A stretch of 64,000 bases of DNA. Source: Streptomyces sp. ISL-12. Its GTDB lineage: Bacteria > Actinomycetota > Actinomycetes > Streptomycetales > Streptomycetaceae. The position numbers and the translations under genes are program-made. A model generated the notes under the pieces. The model was not told the DNA's origin. It was given only the letters and a program-made list of their open reading frames with translations, and searched no databases. The stretch lies in the NCBI RefSeq assembly GCF_018614415.1, contig NZ_JAGGOO010000002.1, forward strand, positions 1 to 64,000. The letters run 5' to 3'. Within the stretch, counting starts at the first letter, position 1, and each line of letters starts with the position of its first letter. Shown piece after piece: positions 15,533 to 23,899 of this stretch.

Positions 15533-16778
15533 GCGCGACCGGCGGGGCGGAGGTGAAGAGCCTCTTGTCGCGCGGCATCGCCCACAGCACGTCGACCCGG
15601 CGACGGGCCAGCGCCAGCAGAGCCTGGGTGTGCAGCAGCCCCTCTCCGCGCTTCTTCAGGTAGTAGTCCCGGGACGGACCGGGCCGCATCATCGAGGTCT
15701 GCGCGGCCAGGTGGAAGATGTGCCGCAGGCGCCGGTTGTACCGCTTGGGCCGGTGGTAGTTGCCGGTGCGGCGCCCGGAGTCCCGGGCGACCGGGGCCAG
15801 GCCGGCGTGGGAGGCCAGGCGGCCTGCGTCCAGATAGCCGGACAGGTCACCGCCGATGGCGACGAACTCCGCGCTCAGGATGGGGCCCATGCCCGGCATG
15901 GACTCGATGATCCCGGCGCGCCCGTCGGCGCGGAAGGTCTCGCGGATCTCACGGTCGTTGTCCTTGATCCGCTCGTCCAGGGCCAGCAGCTGGTGGGCAA
16001 GGTCGCAGACCAGCTTCGCGGCCCGCTTCTCGCCGGGCAGTTCGGCCGTCTGCGACTGGGCGGCCTCCACTGCCTTCGAGGCAACGGCACCAGCTCCGCG
16101 GACCTTGCGGCGTTCCAGCCAGGTGGTGAGCCGTTTGACACCGATCCGCCGCAGGGCGGCCGGGGTCTGGTACTCGGTCAGCATGACGACCGGGCCCTTG
16201 GCCGCGGAGCAGTCGAAGGCCCGCTCCAGGGCCGGGCAGATGCCGACCAGCAGGTCCCGCAGCCGGTTGATCAACCGGACCCGGTCGGCGATCAGGTCGG
16301 CCCGGTAGTTGGTGAGCACCCGGAGCGTGGTGACCAGTTCGGGAGGCGTGTCCAGCCGGGCGAAGCCCTTCGGGCGCATGCGTACCTGATCGGCGATGAC
16401 ACGCGCGTCCTTGGCATCGGTCCTGCCTTCGCCCTGGCAGGCGCCGGACATGCGGTTGACGGTGCGGCCGGGCACGTAGACAACGTGCTGGCCGTGGGTG
16501 ATCAGCAGGGCCAGCAGCAGCGTCGAGGCACGTCCGGAGATGTCCACCGCCCACCGGATCTCGCCGGCCCTCTCCCGGGCGGTCTCGATGAGGGCGAGGA
16601 TCTGCGACTCGTCGTTGCTCACCTTCGCCGAGAACACCGTCTCGCCGTCGGCGTCGACCGCCACCGCCCAGTGATGCCCCTTGCCGGCGTCGATGCCGAC
16701 CCATATCCGCTCGTGAGACGCGCCCAAGCCCGTCGCTCCGTTCCACCGTGACCAGCATCTTCGTGGCCCGAAGAACAC
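15522..16778 (-). CDS. IS110-family transposase (DEDD recombinase)
   Basis: Protein of up to 418 aa. The N-terminal RuvC-like domain carries WVGIDAGK with the first catalytic Asp and later TDAKDARVIAD. The C-terminal IS116/IS110/IS902 domain carries ESMPGMGPILSAEF and the serine region GLAPVARDSGRRTG. Length and domains are typical of intact elements. The start is uncertain: GTG 16778 gives the longest frame, and an in-frame TTG near 16730 just before HERIWVGID is plausible. The stop at 15522-15524 lies beyond the inferred element end, so the last residues come from flanking DNA. Confidence 0.92.
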   Translation of the reverse strand: MFFGPRRCWSRWNGATGLGASHERIWVGIDAGKGHHWAVAVDADGETVFSAKVSNDESQILALIETARERAGEIRWAVDISGRASTLLLALLITHGQHVVYVPGRTVNRMSGACQGEGRTDAKDARVIADQVRMRPKGFARLDTPPELVTTLRVLTNYRADLIADRVRLINRLRDLLVGICPALERAFDCSAAKGPVVMLTEYQTPAALRRIGVKRLTTWLERRKVRGAGAVASKAVEAAQSQTAELPGEKRAAKLVCDLAHQLLALDERIKDNDREIRETFRADGRAGIIESMPGMGPILSAEFVAIGGDLSGYLDAGRLASHAGLAPVARDSGRRTGNYHRPKRYNRRLRHIFHLAAQTSMMRPGPSRDYYLKKRGEGLLHTQALLALARRRVDVLWAMPRDKRLFTSAPPVAQTG

Positions 16779-16951
16779 TCCGCCGACAGGTCCCTAACCA
16801 GCGATGACCGCAGTTCTCGATCAGTGGTCGGAGCGTCCCGAAGGACCGGGCGGCCATTCCTCGCGAGCCACAAGCGGCAAACACCCATCAGCCACACCCG
16901 GTCCTCCCGGACCGCCTCACATTCTTAGGGAACACCCATGAACACGCGTCT
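15533..16951 (-). mobile_element. IS110-family insertion sequence, about 1.42 kb
   Basis: Boundaries are inferred from the CGTCT duplicated at 15528-15532 and 16947-16951, which includes the CT core dinucleotide common in this family. Removing one copy restores an uninterrupted OsmC frame behind its promoter and ribosome site. There are no long inverted repeats, as expected for IS110. The length and the 173-base non-coding end upstream of the transposase fit the family. Confidence 0.75.
16779..16951 (-). ncRNA. Candidate bridge RNA region of the IS110-type element
   Basis: IS110-family elements encode a guide (bridge) RNA in the non-coding end upstream of the transposase. This 173-base stretch has that position and length, and no open frame fits it. 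Loops pairing with the target (OsmC 5' end) and the donor end were not folded here. Confidence 0.45.
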
Positions 16952-17354
16952 TGTGTCCGTCGCCGAGGGCGCACGGCTCACCCGCTCCGTCGCGATCGGC
17001 GCGCACACGCTGACGGCCGACGAATCCGAGCCCGTCGGCGCGGACGCCGGCCCCACCCCTGGGGAGCTGCTGCTGGCCGCGCTGGGGTCCTGTACATCGA
17101 TGGCGGTGCGGGCGCTGGCCGACCGGCGGCTGGACCGGGTCGACGTGGCCGTCCGGTTCGGACCCGGGGGCCGGGTGGTGAAGAACGTCGGGCTGACCGG
17201 TGACCTGGAGACCGGCCAGCGGGAGCAGTTGCTGGCCGCCGCCGGGCGGTGCCCGGTGCACCGGCTGTCGGCCAAGGAGGTCACCATCCTGACCGTGCCC
17301 GCGCTGCCGGCCGAACCCGAGGACACCGGCGCGGCCGGGGTCTCGCCCCGGTGA
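16938..17354 (+). CDS. OsmC/Ohr-family protein, 5' end replaced by IS110-type sequence
   Basis: Protein of 138 aa as it now stands. The redox cysteines are in GSCTSMAVR and AGRCPVHR, with PGELLLAALG before the first. These proteins reduce organic hydroperoxides through a cysteine pair. The first four codons (MNTR) lie inside the inferred IS end and replace the original MTVSTR; the frame is preserved, so the protein could still be made if transcription is restored. Its own ECF41-type promoter (15449) is now 1.4 kb away, behind an opposing transposase. The ribosome site AGGGAAC is modest. It converges on the LAL gene at 17372. Confidence 0.85.
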   Translation: MNTRLVSVAEGARLTRSVAIGAHTLTADESEPVGADAGPTPGELLLAALGSCTSMAVRALADRRLDRVDVAVRFGPGGRVVKNVGLTGDLETGQREQLLAAAGRCPVHRLSAKEVTILTVPALPAEPEDTGAAGVSPR

Positions 17355-17371
17355 GCGGCGGGCCGGCCGGG

Positions 17372-20146
17372 TCAGGGGGTGGCCGGCTGGGCGTCCAGCC
17401 GTACCGAGCCGATCTCCTTGCGGGAGGAGATGCCGAGCTTGGCGAAGACCTTCCTCAGGTGCCACTCGACGGTGTGCGGGCTGAGGAACAGCCGGGCGGC
17501 GATCTCCGGGTTGGTGAAACCGTCCTGGGCGAGCCGGGCGATCTCGGTCTCCTTCGCGGTGAGCGCGGCCGGGGTGGCCGGGGCGGGGCCGCGTACCGTC
17601 ACCCCGGCGGCCCGCAGCTCCCGCCGGGCGCGCTCGGCGAACGCCTCGGCACCGGCCTCGCTGAGCATCTCGTACGCCTCGCCCAGCCGGGTACGGGCTT
17701 CGGCCCGCCGGTCGTTCAGGCGCAGCCACTCGCCGTACCGCAGCCGGGCCCGCGCGCTGTCCATCCGGGTGCCGGCCGCGTCGAGCCGCTCGACCGCCTC
17801 CCGGTACAGGGCTTCGGCGGCCGGACCTTCGCTCACCAGGGCCCGGGTGGCGGCGGCCGTACCGCGGGCCCAGGGGGTCGGGCTGACCTCGGCCATCTCC
17901 TCGATGACCCGCACCGCTGCGGCCGCCCGCTCGGTCCGGCCCAGCCGGACGGCCGCCTCGACCAGCTCCACCCGGGACTGCAGGGACAGTCCGAGTTCCT
18001 GCGGGTTCTCGCAGCCGCGCTCGGCGGCGGCGTACGCCTCCCGGTACCGGCCGAGGCCGTTGTGCAGGACCGCCGACGCCCACTGGGTGGCCGTCACCAC
18101 CTTGCCCTCGCCGCTGAGCAGCCGGTCCTGGGTGACGGCCTCGATCGCCCGCCGGGTGGTGGCCTCCCCTCCTCTGAACGGCTCCACGACGAGCGCCCCG
18201 TAGTGCGCGAAGAAGCTGCTGCCGGTGGCCTCGCCGATCGCGTTGGCCTGCGCGGTCAGCGAACCGGCGCCGCGCAGGTCGCCGGCGAACACCCGGTTGG
18301 ACAGGCGCAGCAGGAGCGCCGAGGGCAGCACGGCGAGCGCGCCGCCGGCGCGGGCCAGGTCGACCAGCCGGGCCGACAGCTCCGACCAGGCGGCGAAGTC
18401 CCAGACGTTGTGCGCCATGCGGCACACGAACGGCAGCCAGCCCAGGCCGTCCTCCTCCGCCCACCCGTGCGTCCGGAAGGCGGTGACGGCCCGCGTCAGC
18501 AGGGGCGCGCCCACCGCGTACCCCTCGGTGACCACCCGTGCCAGTCCGGTCAGCAGGAGCGTCTCGCGGGTCTCTGCGGCGTCGTGGCCGGGCACCCGCA
18601 GCACCGTCTCGGCGACGTCCCGGACCCCGCCGGTGGCCAGCCGGCCCGCGGTGAGGGCGGCGTAGACGGCGTCCCGGTAGGTCTGGGTGGCCAGCCGGGG
18701 GTCGTACGGCCGGAGCCGTTCGGCGGCTTCGAGCAGCAGCGGCAGGCCGGCGCTCGCGCTCTGCGCGGCGGAGACGATCTGTCCCCGCAGCAGCAGCGCC
18801 CGGCCGGCCCCGGCCTCGCCGAGCGGGGCGGACTCGGCGGTGTCGACCAGTTCCAGGGCGGTGTCGAAGGCGCCCGCCTGGTAGGTGGCCCGCGCGGCGG
18901 CCAGCGCTCTGGTGCCGCGGCGTACCGGGTCGGGGGTCAGTTCGGTGGCGCGGTGCAGGAAGGCCGCCGCCGCCGCGACGCCGCCGCGGGCGTGTGCCCG
19001 GCCGGCCGAGCCCTCCAGTTCGGCGGCGACGGTCTCGTCCGGCTGTGCCGTCGCGCTGGCCAGGTGCCACACCCGGCGTTCGGGGTCGAGGCGCGCGTCG
19101 ATCGAGTCGGCCAGCGCCTGGTGCACGCGCCGGCGTTCCTCGAAGGCGGCGGCGCGCTGGGCCGCGGAGCGGACCAGGGGGTGGCGGAAGCGCACCCAGG
19201 TGCCGAGCGTGAGCAGGCCGGAGGCTTCGGCATGGGTGACGGCGGTGTCCACGGGGATGCCCAGGCGTTCGGCGGCCCGCCGCAGCAGGGCCACGTCGCC
19301 GACCGGCTCGATGGCGGCGATCAGGAGCAGCCGCTGGGCCTCGGCCGGGAGCGACTGGATGCGGCGCAGGTAGCCCGCCTCGATCTGGCTGGTCAGCGGC
19401 CGGGCCGTGGGGCCTTCGTAGCCGCCGGCCGTCTCCACGGCGCTCAGGCCGTGCGGCAGTTCGAGCAGGGCCAGCGGGTTGCCGCGGGTCTCGGCGACGA
19501 CCCGGTCGCGCACCCGCGGGTCGAGGGGGCCGGTCAGGACGGAGTCCAGCAGGCGTCGGGAGTCGTGCTCGTCCAGTCCGCGCACCGGCAGTTCCGGCAG
19601 GTCGGGCAGGATGTCGCGGGAGCCGGACTCGCGGACGGCCAGCACCAGCAGGACCGACTCGGCGTCGAGCCGGCGGGCTACGAACTCCAGGGTCTGGGAC
19701 GACACCCGGTCCAGCCACTGGGCGTCGTCGACCAGGCAGACCAGGGGCTCGTCGCCGGCCGCGCCGGCCAGCAGGCTCAAGGTGGCCAGGCCGACCAGGA
19801 ACCGGTCGGGCGCGGCACCGGAGCGCAGGCCGAACGCCGTGCGCAGGGCGTCGCGCTGCGGCTCGGGCAGTGCGTCGAGGAGGCGGGACAGCAGCGGAGC
19901 GCACAGCTGGTGCAGCCCGGCGTAGGAGAGTTCCATCTCGCTCTGTACGCCGGCCGCCTTGACGACGCGGCATCCGGTGGCCCGGCCCAGGAGGTGGTTG
20001 AGCAGTGCGGTCTTCCCGATGCCCGCCTCTCCGCGCACCACCACGACCCCGCTGCGCCCGGCCCGGACCCGGGCGAGCAGGTCGTCGAGGACCTGGCACT
20101 CGGCCTGCCGTCCGACGAGCCCGACGCGTGCTCGCTCCCTCACCAT
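17372..20146 (-). CDS. LAL-type LuxR-family transcriptional regulator (3 of 3)
   Basis: Protein of 924 aa. Walker A GEAGIGKT lies near residues 39-46, CLVDDAQWLDRVS near 145, and the C-terminal LuxR helix-turn-helix (LTAKETEIARLAQDG...LSPHTVEWHLRKVFAKLG) ends the protein. It parallels the proteins at 4037 and 11831 throughout. GGGGAGG lies 6 bases before ATG 20146. The upstream gap to the membrane-protein gene is 72 bases and holds no ECF41-type promoter. It may be read through from the hydrolase operon starting at 22276. Confidence 0.92.
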   Translation of the reverse strand: MVRERARVGLVGRQAECQVLDDLLARVRAGRSGVVVVRGEAGIGKTALLNHLLGRATGCRVVKAAGVQSEMELSYAGLHQLCAPLLSRLLDALPEPQRDALRTAFGLRSGAAPDRFLVGLATLSLLAGAAGDEPLVCLVDDAQWLDRVSSQTLEFVARRLDAESVLLVLAVRESGSRDILPDLPELPVRGLDEHDSRRLLDSVLTGPLDPRVRDRVVAETRGNPLALLELPHGLSAVETAGGYEGPTARPLTSQIEAGYLRRIQSLPAEAQRLLLIAAIEPVGDVALLRRAAERLGIPVDTAVTHAEASGLLTLGTWVRFRHPLVRSAAQRAAAFEERRRVHQALADSIDARLDPERRVWHLASATAQPDETVAAELEGSAGRAHARGGVAAAAAFLHRATELTPDPVRRGTRALAAARATYQAGAFDTALELVDTAESAPLGEAGAGRALLLRGQIVSAAQSASAGLPLLLEAAERLRPYDPRLATQTYRDAVYAALTAGRLATGGVRDVAETVLRVPGHDAAETRETLLLTGLARVVTEGYAVGAPLLTRAVTAFRTHGWAEEDGLGWLPFVCRMAHNVWDFAAWSELSARLVDLARAGGALAVLPSALLLRLSNRVFAGDLRGAGSLTAQANAIGEATGSSFFAHYGALVVEPFRGGEATTRRAIEAVTQDRLLSGEGKVVTATQWASAVLHNGLGRYREAYAAAERGCENPQELGLSLQSRVELVEAAVRLGRTERAAAAVRVIEEMAEVSPTPWARGTAAATRALVSEGPAAEALYREAVERLDAAGTRMDSARARLRYGEWLRLNDRRAEARTRLGEAYEMLSEAGAEAFAERARRELRAAGVTVRGPAPATPAALTAKETEIARLAQDGFTNPEIAARLFLSPHTVEWHLRKVFAKLGISSRKEIGSVRLDAQPATP

Positions 20147-20218
20147 GCCCGCCTCCCCGCGGTCACGATACCCCTGGCGGCCGCCGGACCGGCCGGGCGG
20201 TGGCGGCGCCGTCGCGGG

Positions 20219-20560
20219 TCAGGCCGTCGAGCCGACGACGACGGCGGTGCCGACGAAGGTCACCAGGGTGATCACGGTCATGGCGATCATGGTGCCGCGC
20301 AGCCATCGCGCGAACCGGACGCGGTGTGCCGCGTCGGCCGCGTCGAGGCGGTCGGCGATGTGCTGCGTCACCATGCGCGCCACGTACCGCTGTTCATCGA
20401 GGTACCACGACTCGATGTCCCTCCTCTGTTCCTGGGTGAGCCCGTCCGTGCGTGCCGTGAAGGCGGTCACGCGGCGGCGGGCGGCGCCGAGGTGGGCTTC
20501 CTGGTGGAGGTACGCCTCTATGTCGACCAGTCCACGGGCGGCCTGCTTCTCGGTGTTCAC
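20219..20560 (-). CDS. Small C-terminally anchored membrane protein of unknown function (paralogue of 58761)
   Basis: Protein of 113 aa that I do not recognise by name. The N-terminal ~85 residues are charged and helical, with GLVDIEAYLHQEAHLGAARRR and RRDIESWYLDEQRYVARMV. Residues about 88-110 form one hydrophobic segment, so the protein is probably anchored by its C-terminus with the helical part in the cytoplasm. The gene at 58761 encodes a clear relative (GLTDIQNYLY...ADIEWWYVEEQ). GTG 20560 overlaps the stop of the hydrolase at 20557 as GTGA, indicating translational coupling. Confidence 0.8.
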   Translation of the reverse strand: MNTEKQAARGLVDIEAYLHQEAHLGAARRRVTAFTARTDGLTQEQRRDIESWYLDEQRYVARMVTQHIADRLDAADAAHRVRFARWLRGTMIAMTVITLVTFVGTAVVVGSTA

Positions 20561-21291
20561 GAGGTGCTCCGCCGGCCGGTGGCCCGCGCCGCCTCGTCGA
20601 TCAGGCGGGCCACCTCGTCCGGTCGCGAGACACTGACCGCGTGGGAGGCGTCGACGGTCCTCGCCGTGGCGCCCGCCCGCTCGGCCAGGAAGGTCTGCAG
20701 CCGCGGCGGGACGGTGCGGTCTGCCGTGGGCACCAGGACCCAGGACGAGATGTCCCGCCAGGCCGGCTCGCCGGCCGCCTCGGCCAGGGCGGTCTCGGTC
20801 ACGGGCCGCTGGGTGGCGGCCATGACCGCCGCCGTGTCCTCGGGTACGTCGGCGGCGAACTGCTGGTGGAACCTGGCCTGGTCGATGTAGAGGTCCGTGC
20901 CCGGGCTGCCGTCGGGGAGGGTGACCGGCACCGGGCGCAGGGTCTCCGCCAGGGTGCTGCCCGGGAACCGGGCGGACAGCGCGACCGCGCTCTCGCCGGC
21001 CTCCGGCAGGAACGCCGCGGCGAAGACGAGCGCCCGGACGTGGTCGAGTCCGCGCGCGGCGGTGCTGATGACCGAGCCGCCGTAGGAGTGCCCGCCGAGC
21101 ACCACGGGGCCGTCGATGGAGGTCAGGAGCTGCCTGACGTAGTCGCTGTCCGCCGCCAGTCCGCGCAGCGGGTTGGCGGCGGCCACCACCGGGTAGCCGC
21201 GGGTCCGGAGCCGGTCGACGACCCCGTTCCAGTTGGAGGCGTCCGCGAACGCGCCGTGGACGAGGACGACGGTCGGCTGCTGTGCACGCAT
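20557..21291 (-). CDS. Alpha/beta hydrolase (cytoplasmic paralogue of 31943)
   Basis: Protein of 244 aa. VVLVHGAFADASNW is the oxyanion-hole strand. GGHSYGG carries the nucleophile serine (Ser69), a C-terminal Asp lies in VPTADRTVPP, and the catalytic His is in ASHAVSVSRPDEV. No signal peptide is present. The protein matches the secreted hydrolase at 31943 over its full length. The substrate is unknown; related proteins are annotated as esterases or signalling-lactone hydrolases without much proof. GAAAGG precedes ATG 21291. It is the second gene of an operon with the esterase upstream and the membrane protein downstream. Confidence 0.88.
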   Translation of the reverse strand: MRAQQPTVVLVHGAFADASNWNGVVDRLRTRGYPVVAAANPLRGLAADSDYVRQLLTSIDGPVVLGGHSYGGSVISTAARGLDHVRALVFAAAFLPEAGESAVALSARFPGSTLAETLRPVPVTLPDGSPGTDLYIDQARFHQQFAADVPEDTAAVMAATQRPVTETALAEAAGEPAWRDISSWVLVPTADRTVPPRLQTFLAERAGATARTVDASHAVSVSRPDEVARLIDEAARATGRRSTS

Positions 21292-21325
21292 GGATGTGCC
21301 TTTCGGTCGGTGCGCCGAGCGCGGG

Positions 21326-22276
21326 TCAGTCGGTGCCGAGGGCCTGGCGCAGCACGTGCACGGCCTGCTCGATCGCCGCGGTGGACGCCTGGGTGCCGCG
21401 CACCGGGTCGAGCATCATGAAGTCGTGCAGGGTGGCGTTGTAGCGCACGCTCGTGGTCGGCACACCGGCCTGGATCAGCTTGCGGGCGTACGCCTCGCCC
21501 TCGTCGCGCAGGACGTCGTTCTCGTCGATGACGACGAACGCCGGGGGCAGGCCCCGCAGTTCCTCCAGGGTGGCGCGCAGCGGGGAGACCGTGGCCTGGT
21601 CGCGTTCGGCGGGGTCGGCGGTGTAGGCGTTCCAGAACCACTCCATCGCCTTGGCGGTCAGGTGCGGTCCGTCGGCGAAGAGGCGGTAGCTCTCGGTGTC
21701 CTGCCCGGCGTCGGTGACCGGGTAGTACAGCGACTGGTGCCGGAAGGTCACGTCGCCGCGCCGCTTGGCCAGGTGGGTCAGGGCGGCGGTCATGTTGCCG
21801 CCGACGGAATCACCGGCGACCACCATGCGGGAGCCGTCCAGGCCCTCTTCGGCGCCCTTGGCGGTGACCCACTGGGCGGTGGCGTACGCCTGCTCGACGG
21901 CGACCGGGTACTTCGCCTCCGGGGAGCGGTCGTACTCGACGAAGACCACGGCCGCCTCGGCGCCCACGGCCAGTTCGCGCACCAGGCGGTCGTGGGTGCC
22001 GGCGTTGCCGAGGATCCAGCCGCCGCCGTGCACGTACAAGACGACGGGCAGGACCCCGGTGCTGCCGACGGGCTTGACGATGCGCACCCGCACGTCGCCG
22101 ACCGGGGCCGCGACGGTGATCCACTTCTCGTCCACGTCGGGCTTGTCGACCGGCCCGGACTGGACGTCGTCGAGCAGCTTGCGGGCGCCTTCGACACCGA
22201 GTTCGTACAGCCGCGGCGGCTGGGCGGCGGCGTCGGCGAACTGCTGCGCGGCGGGTTCGAGAACGATGTCACTCAT
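21326..22276 (-). CDS. HSL-family alpha/beta hydrolase (acetyl-esterase/lipase type)
   Basis: Protein of 316 aa. HGGGWILGN is the HGGG oxyanion motif of the hormone-sensitive-lipase family, GDSVGGN carries the nucleophile serine, DENDVLRDEG supplies the aspartate and LHDFMML the histidine. The natural ester is unknown. CAGGAG precedes ATG 22276. It leads a three-gene operon with 20557 and 20219, with only 34 bases before the next start. A near-consensus ECF41-type promoter (22353-22379) lies 76 bases upstream. Confidence 0.9.
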   Translation of the reverse strand: MSDIVLEPAAQQFADAAAQPPRLYELGVEGARKLLDDVQSGPVDKPDVDEKWITVAAPVGDVRVRIVKPVGSTGVLPVVLYVHGGGWILGNAGTHDRLVRELAVGAEAAVVFVEYDRSPEAKYPVAVEQAYATAQWVTAKGAEEGLDGSRMVVAGDSVGGNMTAALTHLAKRRGDVTFRHQSLYYPVTDAGQDTESYRLFADGPHLTAKAMEWFWNAYTADPAERDQATVSPLRATLEELRGLPPAFVVIDENDVLRDEGEAYARKLIQAGVPTTSVRYNATLHDFMMLDPVRGTQASTAAIEQAVHVLRQALGTD

Positions 22277-22352
22277 GGTGGTCTCCTGGGTGAGGCGATG
22301 AGTGTGAGAACTTCGTGTGAAGGGCTCGTGCGAGGGGCGCTTCACCTCTTGA

Positions 22353-22379
22353 GACCGGGGCGGGGCGTGATGTGTGACG
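22353..22379 (-). promoter_or_regulatory. ECF41-type promoter, one mismatch
   Basis: On the minus strand: CGTCACA, 15 bases, CGGTC, 76 bases before the esterase start at 22276. Confidence 0.65.
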
Positions 22380-22403
22380 TTCCGGGGGGAACGGTTCGTC
22401 ACC

Positions 22404-23174
22404 TCACTGTTCGGCGGGTTTCGGCAGCCGGTGGCCGTCGACGTACAGATCGACGTGTTCGTTGTAGAACGCGGTCAGCCCGGCGATGCGGTGGGCCTGG
22501 AGGGTGGGGAAGTCGTACGCCCAGGCGATGTCCTCGTGGGTGGCGTCCGGGCCGCCGAAGGACCAGTAGCCGCTGGTCGTCCCCTTGTACGGGCAGCGGG
22601 TCACCGTGTCCGAGGGGCGCAGCCGGGTCCAGTCGACGTCTGCGCGGTCGAGGTAGTAGCGGGTGGGCAGGCCGGTCTCGAACAGCTTCACGCAGCCGGT
22701 GGCCTCGGCCAGGACGACCCCTTCGACCTCGACCCGGACCGTGCTGTTCGACCGCAGGGCGTCCACCCGGGAGTAGGGGCTGCGGGGGTGCACGAAGACC
22801 GGTTCGTCCTCCTCGAACCAGGAGTCCAGTGCGTCCCACTCGAAACGCACGGTGTTGTGCAGGGGGGCCGGGGCGCCCTCCGCCCAGACCCACGCCGCGC
22901 CCGCCCGGGTCTCCGGCCCGACCTGGAGCGTGTGCCGGTGGGCGGGGCCGGCCCCGAGTTGTTCGGTGTGTCCGTCGTCGTGCAGCACACCGTCCACCAG
23001 GTCCTCGACGGGGATGCTGAACTGGGGGTACGCCTGCCATTCCCACACGTACAGGGCACGCCGGGTGTCGAAGGCGACCCGGCCGCCGATCGTCCCCCGG
23101 ATGCGGCGGGGCACGGGTTCGACGTGTCCGACCGGGACGATGAGGCGGGGGTGCAGCACACTTTCGGTTGCCAT
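22404..23174 (-). CDS. Tandem DUF427-domain protein
   Basis: Protein of 256 aa with two DUF427-like halves. The first contains RVAFDTRRALYVWEWQAYPQ. The second, about 140-225, is canonical: TRYYLDRADVDWTRL, then TRCPYKGTTSGYWSF. The family folds as a small beta barrel and has no established enzymatic function. AAGGTGG precedes ATG 23174; an in-frame ATG nine bases further upstream is possible. The CACACTGTGTG palindrome lies 65 bases upstream, next to a TAGCAT -10-like hexamer, between this gene and the divergent AhpD operon. Confidence 0.85.
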   Translation of the reverse strand: MATESVLHPRLIVPVGHVEPVPRRIRGTIGGRVAFDTRRALYVWEWQAYPQFSIPVEDLVDGVLHDDGHTEQLGAGPAHRHTLQVGPETRAGAAWVWAEGAPAPLHNTVRFEWDALDSWFEEDEPVFVHPRSPYSRVDALRSNSTVRVEVEGVVLAEATGCVKLFETGLPTRYYLDRADVDWTRLRPSDTVTRCPYKGTTSGYWSFGGPDATHEDIAWAYDFPTLQAHRIAGLTAFYNEHVDLYVDGHRLPKPAEQ

Positions 23175-23239
23175 GGTGACCACCTTGCGTTCGTCGGGGC
23201 CATCGACGGCCCCGGTCTGTGCGCCCGATGCTAGTGGCC

Positions 23240-23250
23240 CACACTGTGTG
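23240..23250. promoter_or_regulatory. Candidate operator: perfect CACACTGTGTG palindrome
   Basis: An 11-base odd palindrome in the divergent region between the DUF427 gene and the AhpD operon, 8 bases from the ECF41-type -35 at 23259. It is related to the elements at 234 and 56080. Confidence 0.45.
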
Positions 23251-23258
23251 CTGGGTCA

Positions 23259-23285
23259 TGTCACAGACGCGGTGGGTGTCCGGTC
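23259..23285 (+). promoter_or_regulatory. ECF41-type promoter, exact consensus
   Basis: TGTCACA, 15 bases, CGGTC, 37 bases before the AhpD-like start at 23323. Carboxymuconolactone decarboxylase genes are hallmark ECF41 targets. Confidence 0.85.
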
Positions 23286-23322
23286 AGTGGGATGTAACTG
23301 TTTCTCACGTGGGAGATCCGTC

Positions 23323-23793
23323 ATGGAAGCTCGACTGGACTACTTCGGCAACGCCCTGGCCGGCAAGGTCATGAAGCACCTGAACTCGGCCGGTGCGGCG
23401 GTGCACTCGGCCCTGCCGGTGGCCACGCAGGAGCTGGTGAAGATCCGCGCCAGCCAGATCAACGGCTGCGGTTTCTGCACCGACATGCACACCAAGGACG
23501 CCGCCGCCGCCGGTGAGGACCAGCAGCGGCTGAACCTGGTGGCGGTGTGGCGGGAGGCCACCGTCTTCACCGACGCCGAGCGTGCGGCGCTGGAGCTGAC
23601 CGAGCAGGGCACGCGGCTCGCGGACGGTTCGGCGGGGGTGTCGGACGAGGCGTGGGCGAAGGCCGCCGAGCACTACGACGAGGACCAGCTCGTCGCGCTG
23701 ATCTCGCTGATCGCCGTCATCAACGCCTACAACCGCATCAACGTCATCAACCGCCAGCCGGCCGGTGGCTACAAGCCCGGCATGTTCGGCTGA
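23323..23793 (+). CDS. Carboxymuconolactone decarboxylase/AhpD-family protein
   Basis: Protein of 156 aa. The AhpD motif INGCGFCTDMH at about residues 46-56 carries the CxxC pair and the following histidine used in peroxide-linked thiol chemistry. The preceding ATQELVKIRASQ is also typical of the family. AhpD-like proteins are one of the three gene classes classically found beside ECF41 sigma factors. GGGAGA precedes ATG 23323. The exact ECF41-type promoter at 23259 drives it, with the MFS and cupin genes downstream on the same strand. Confidence 0.92.
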   Translation: MEARLDYFGNALAGKVMKHLNSAGAAVHSALPVATQELVKIRASQINGCGFCTDMHTKDAAAAGEDQQRLNLVAVWREATVFTDAERAALELTEQGTRLADGSAGVSDEAWAKAAEHYDEDQLVALISLIAVINAYNRINVINRQPAGGYKPGMFG

Positions 23794-23899
23794 TCCGACC
23801 GCCGCGGCCGGGCGGGGGCGGGCGGCGCGACCGACCGCCCCCGCGGGGCCCGCGGACCCGCGCCACCGCCACCGCCACCTGATCAGGGCAGGACCCGAC

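Noticed and set aside
17249..20890. Open frame of about 1,210 codons opposite the LAL regulator at 17372
   Set aside because: Gly/Arg/Pro-rich translation typical of a shadow frame; the LAL protein on the other strand has clear motifs and a ribosome site.
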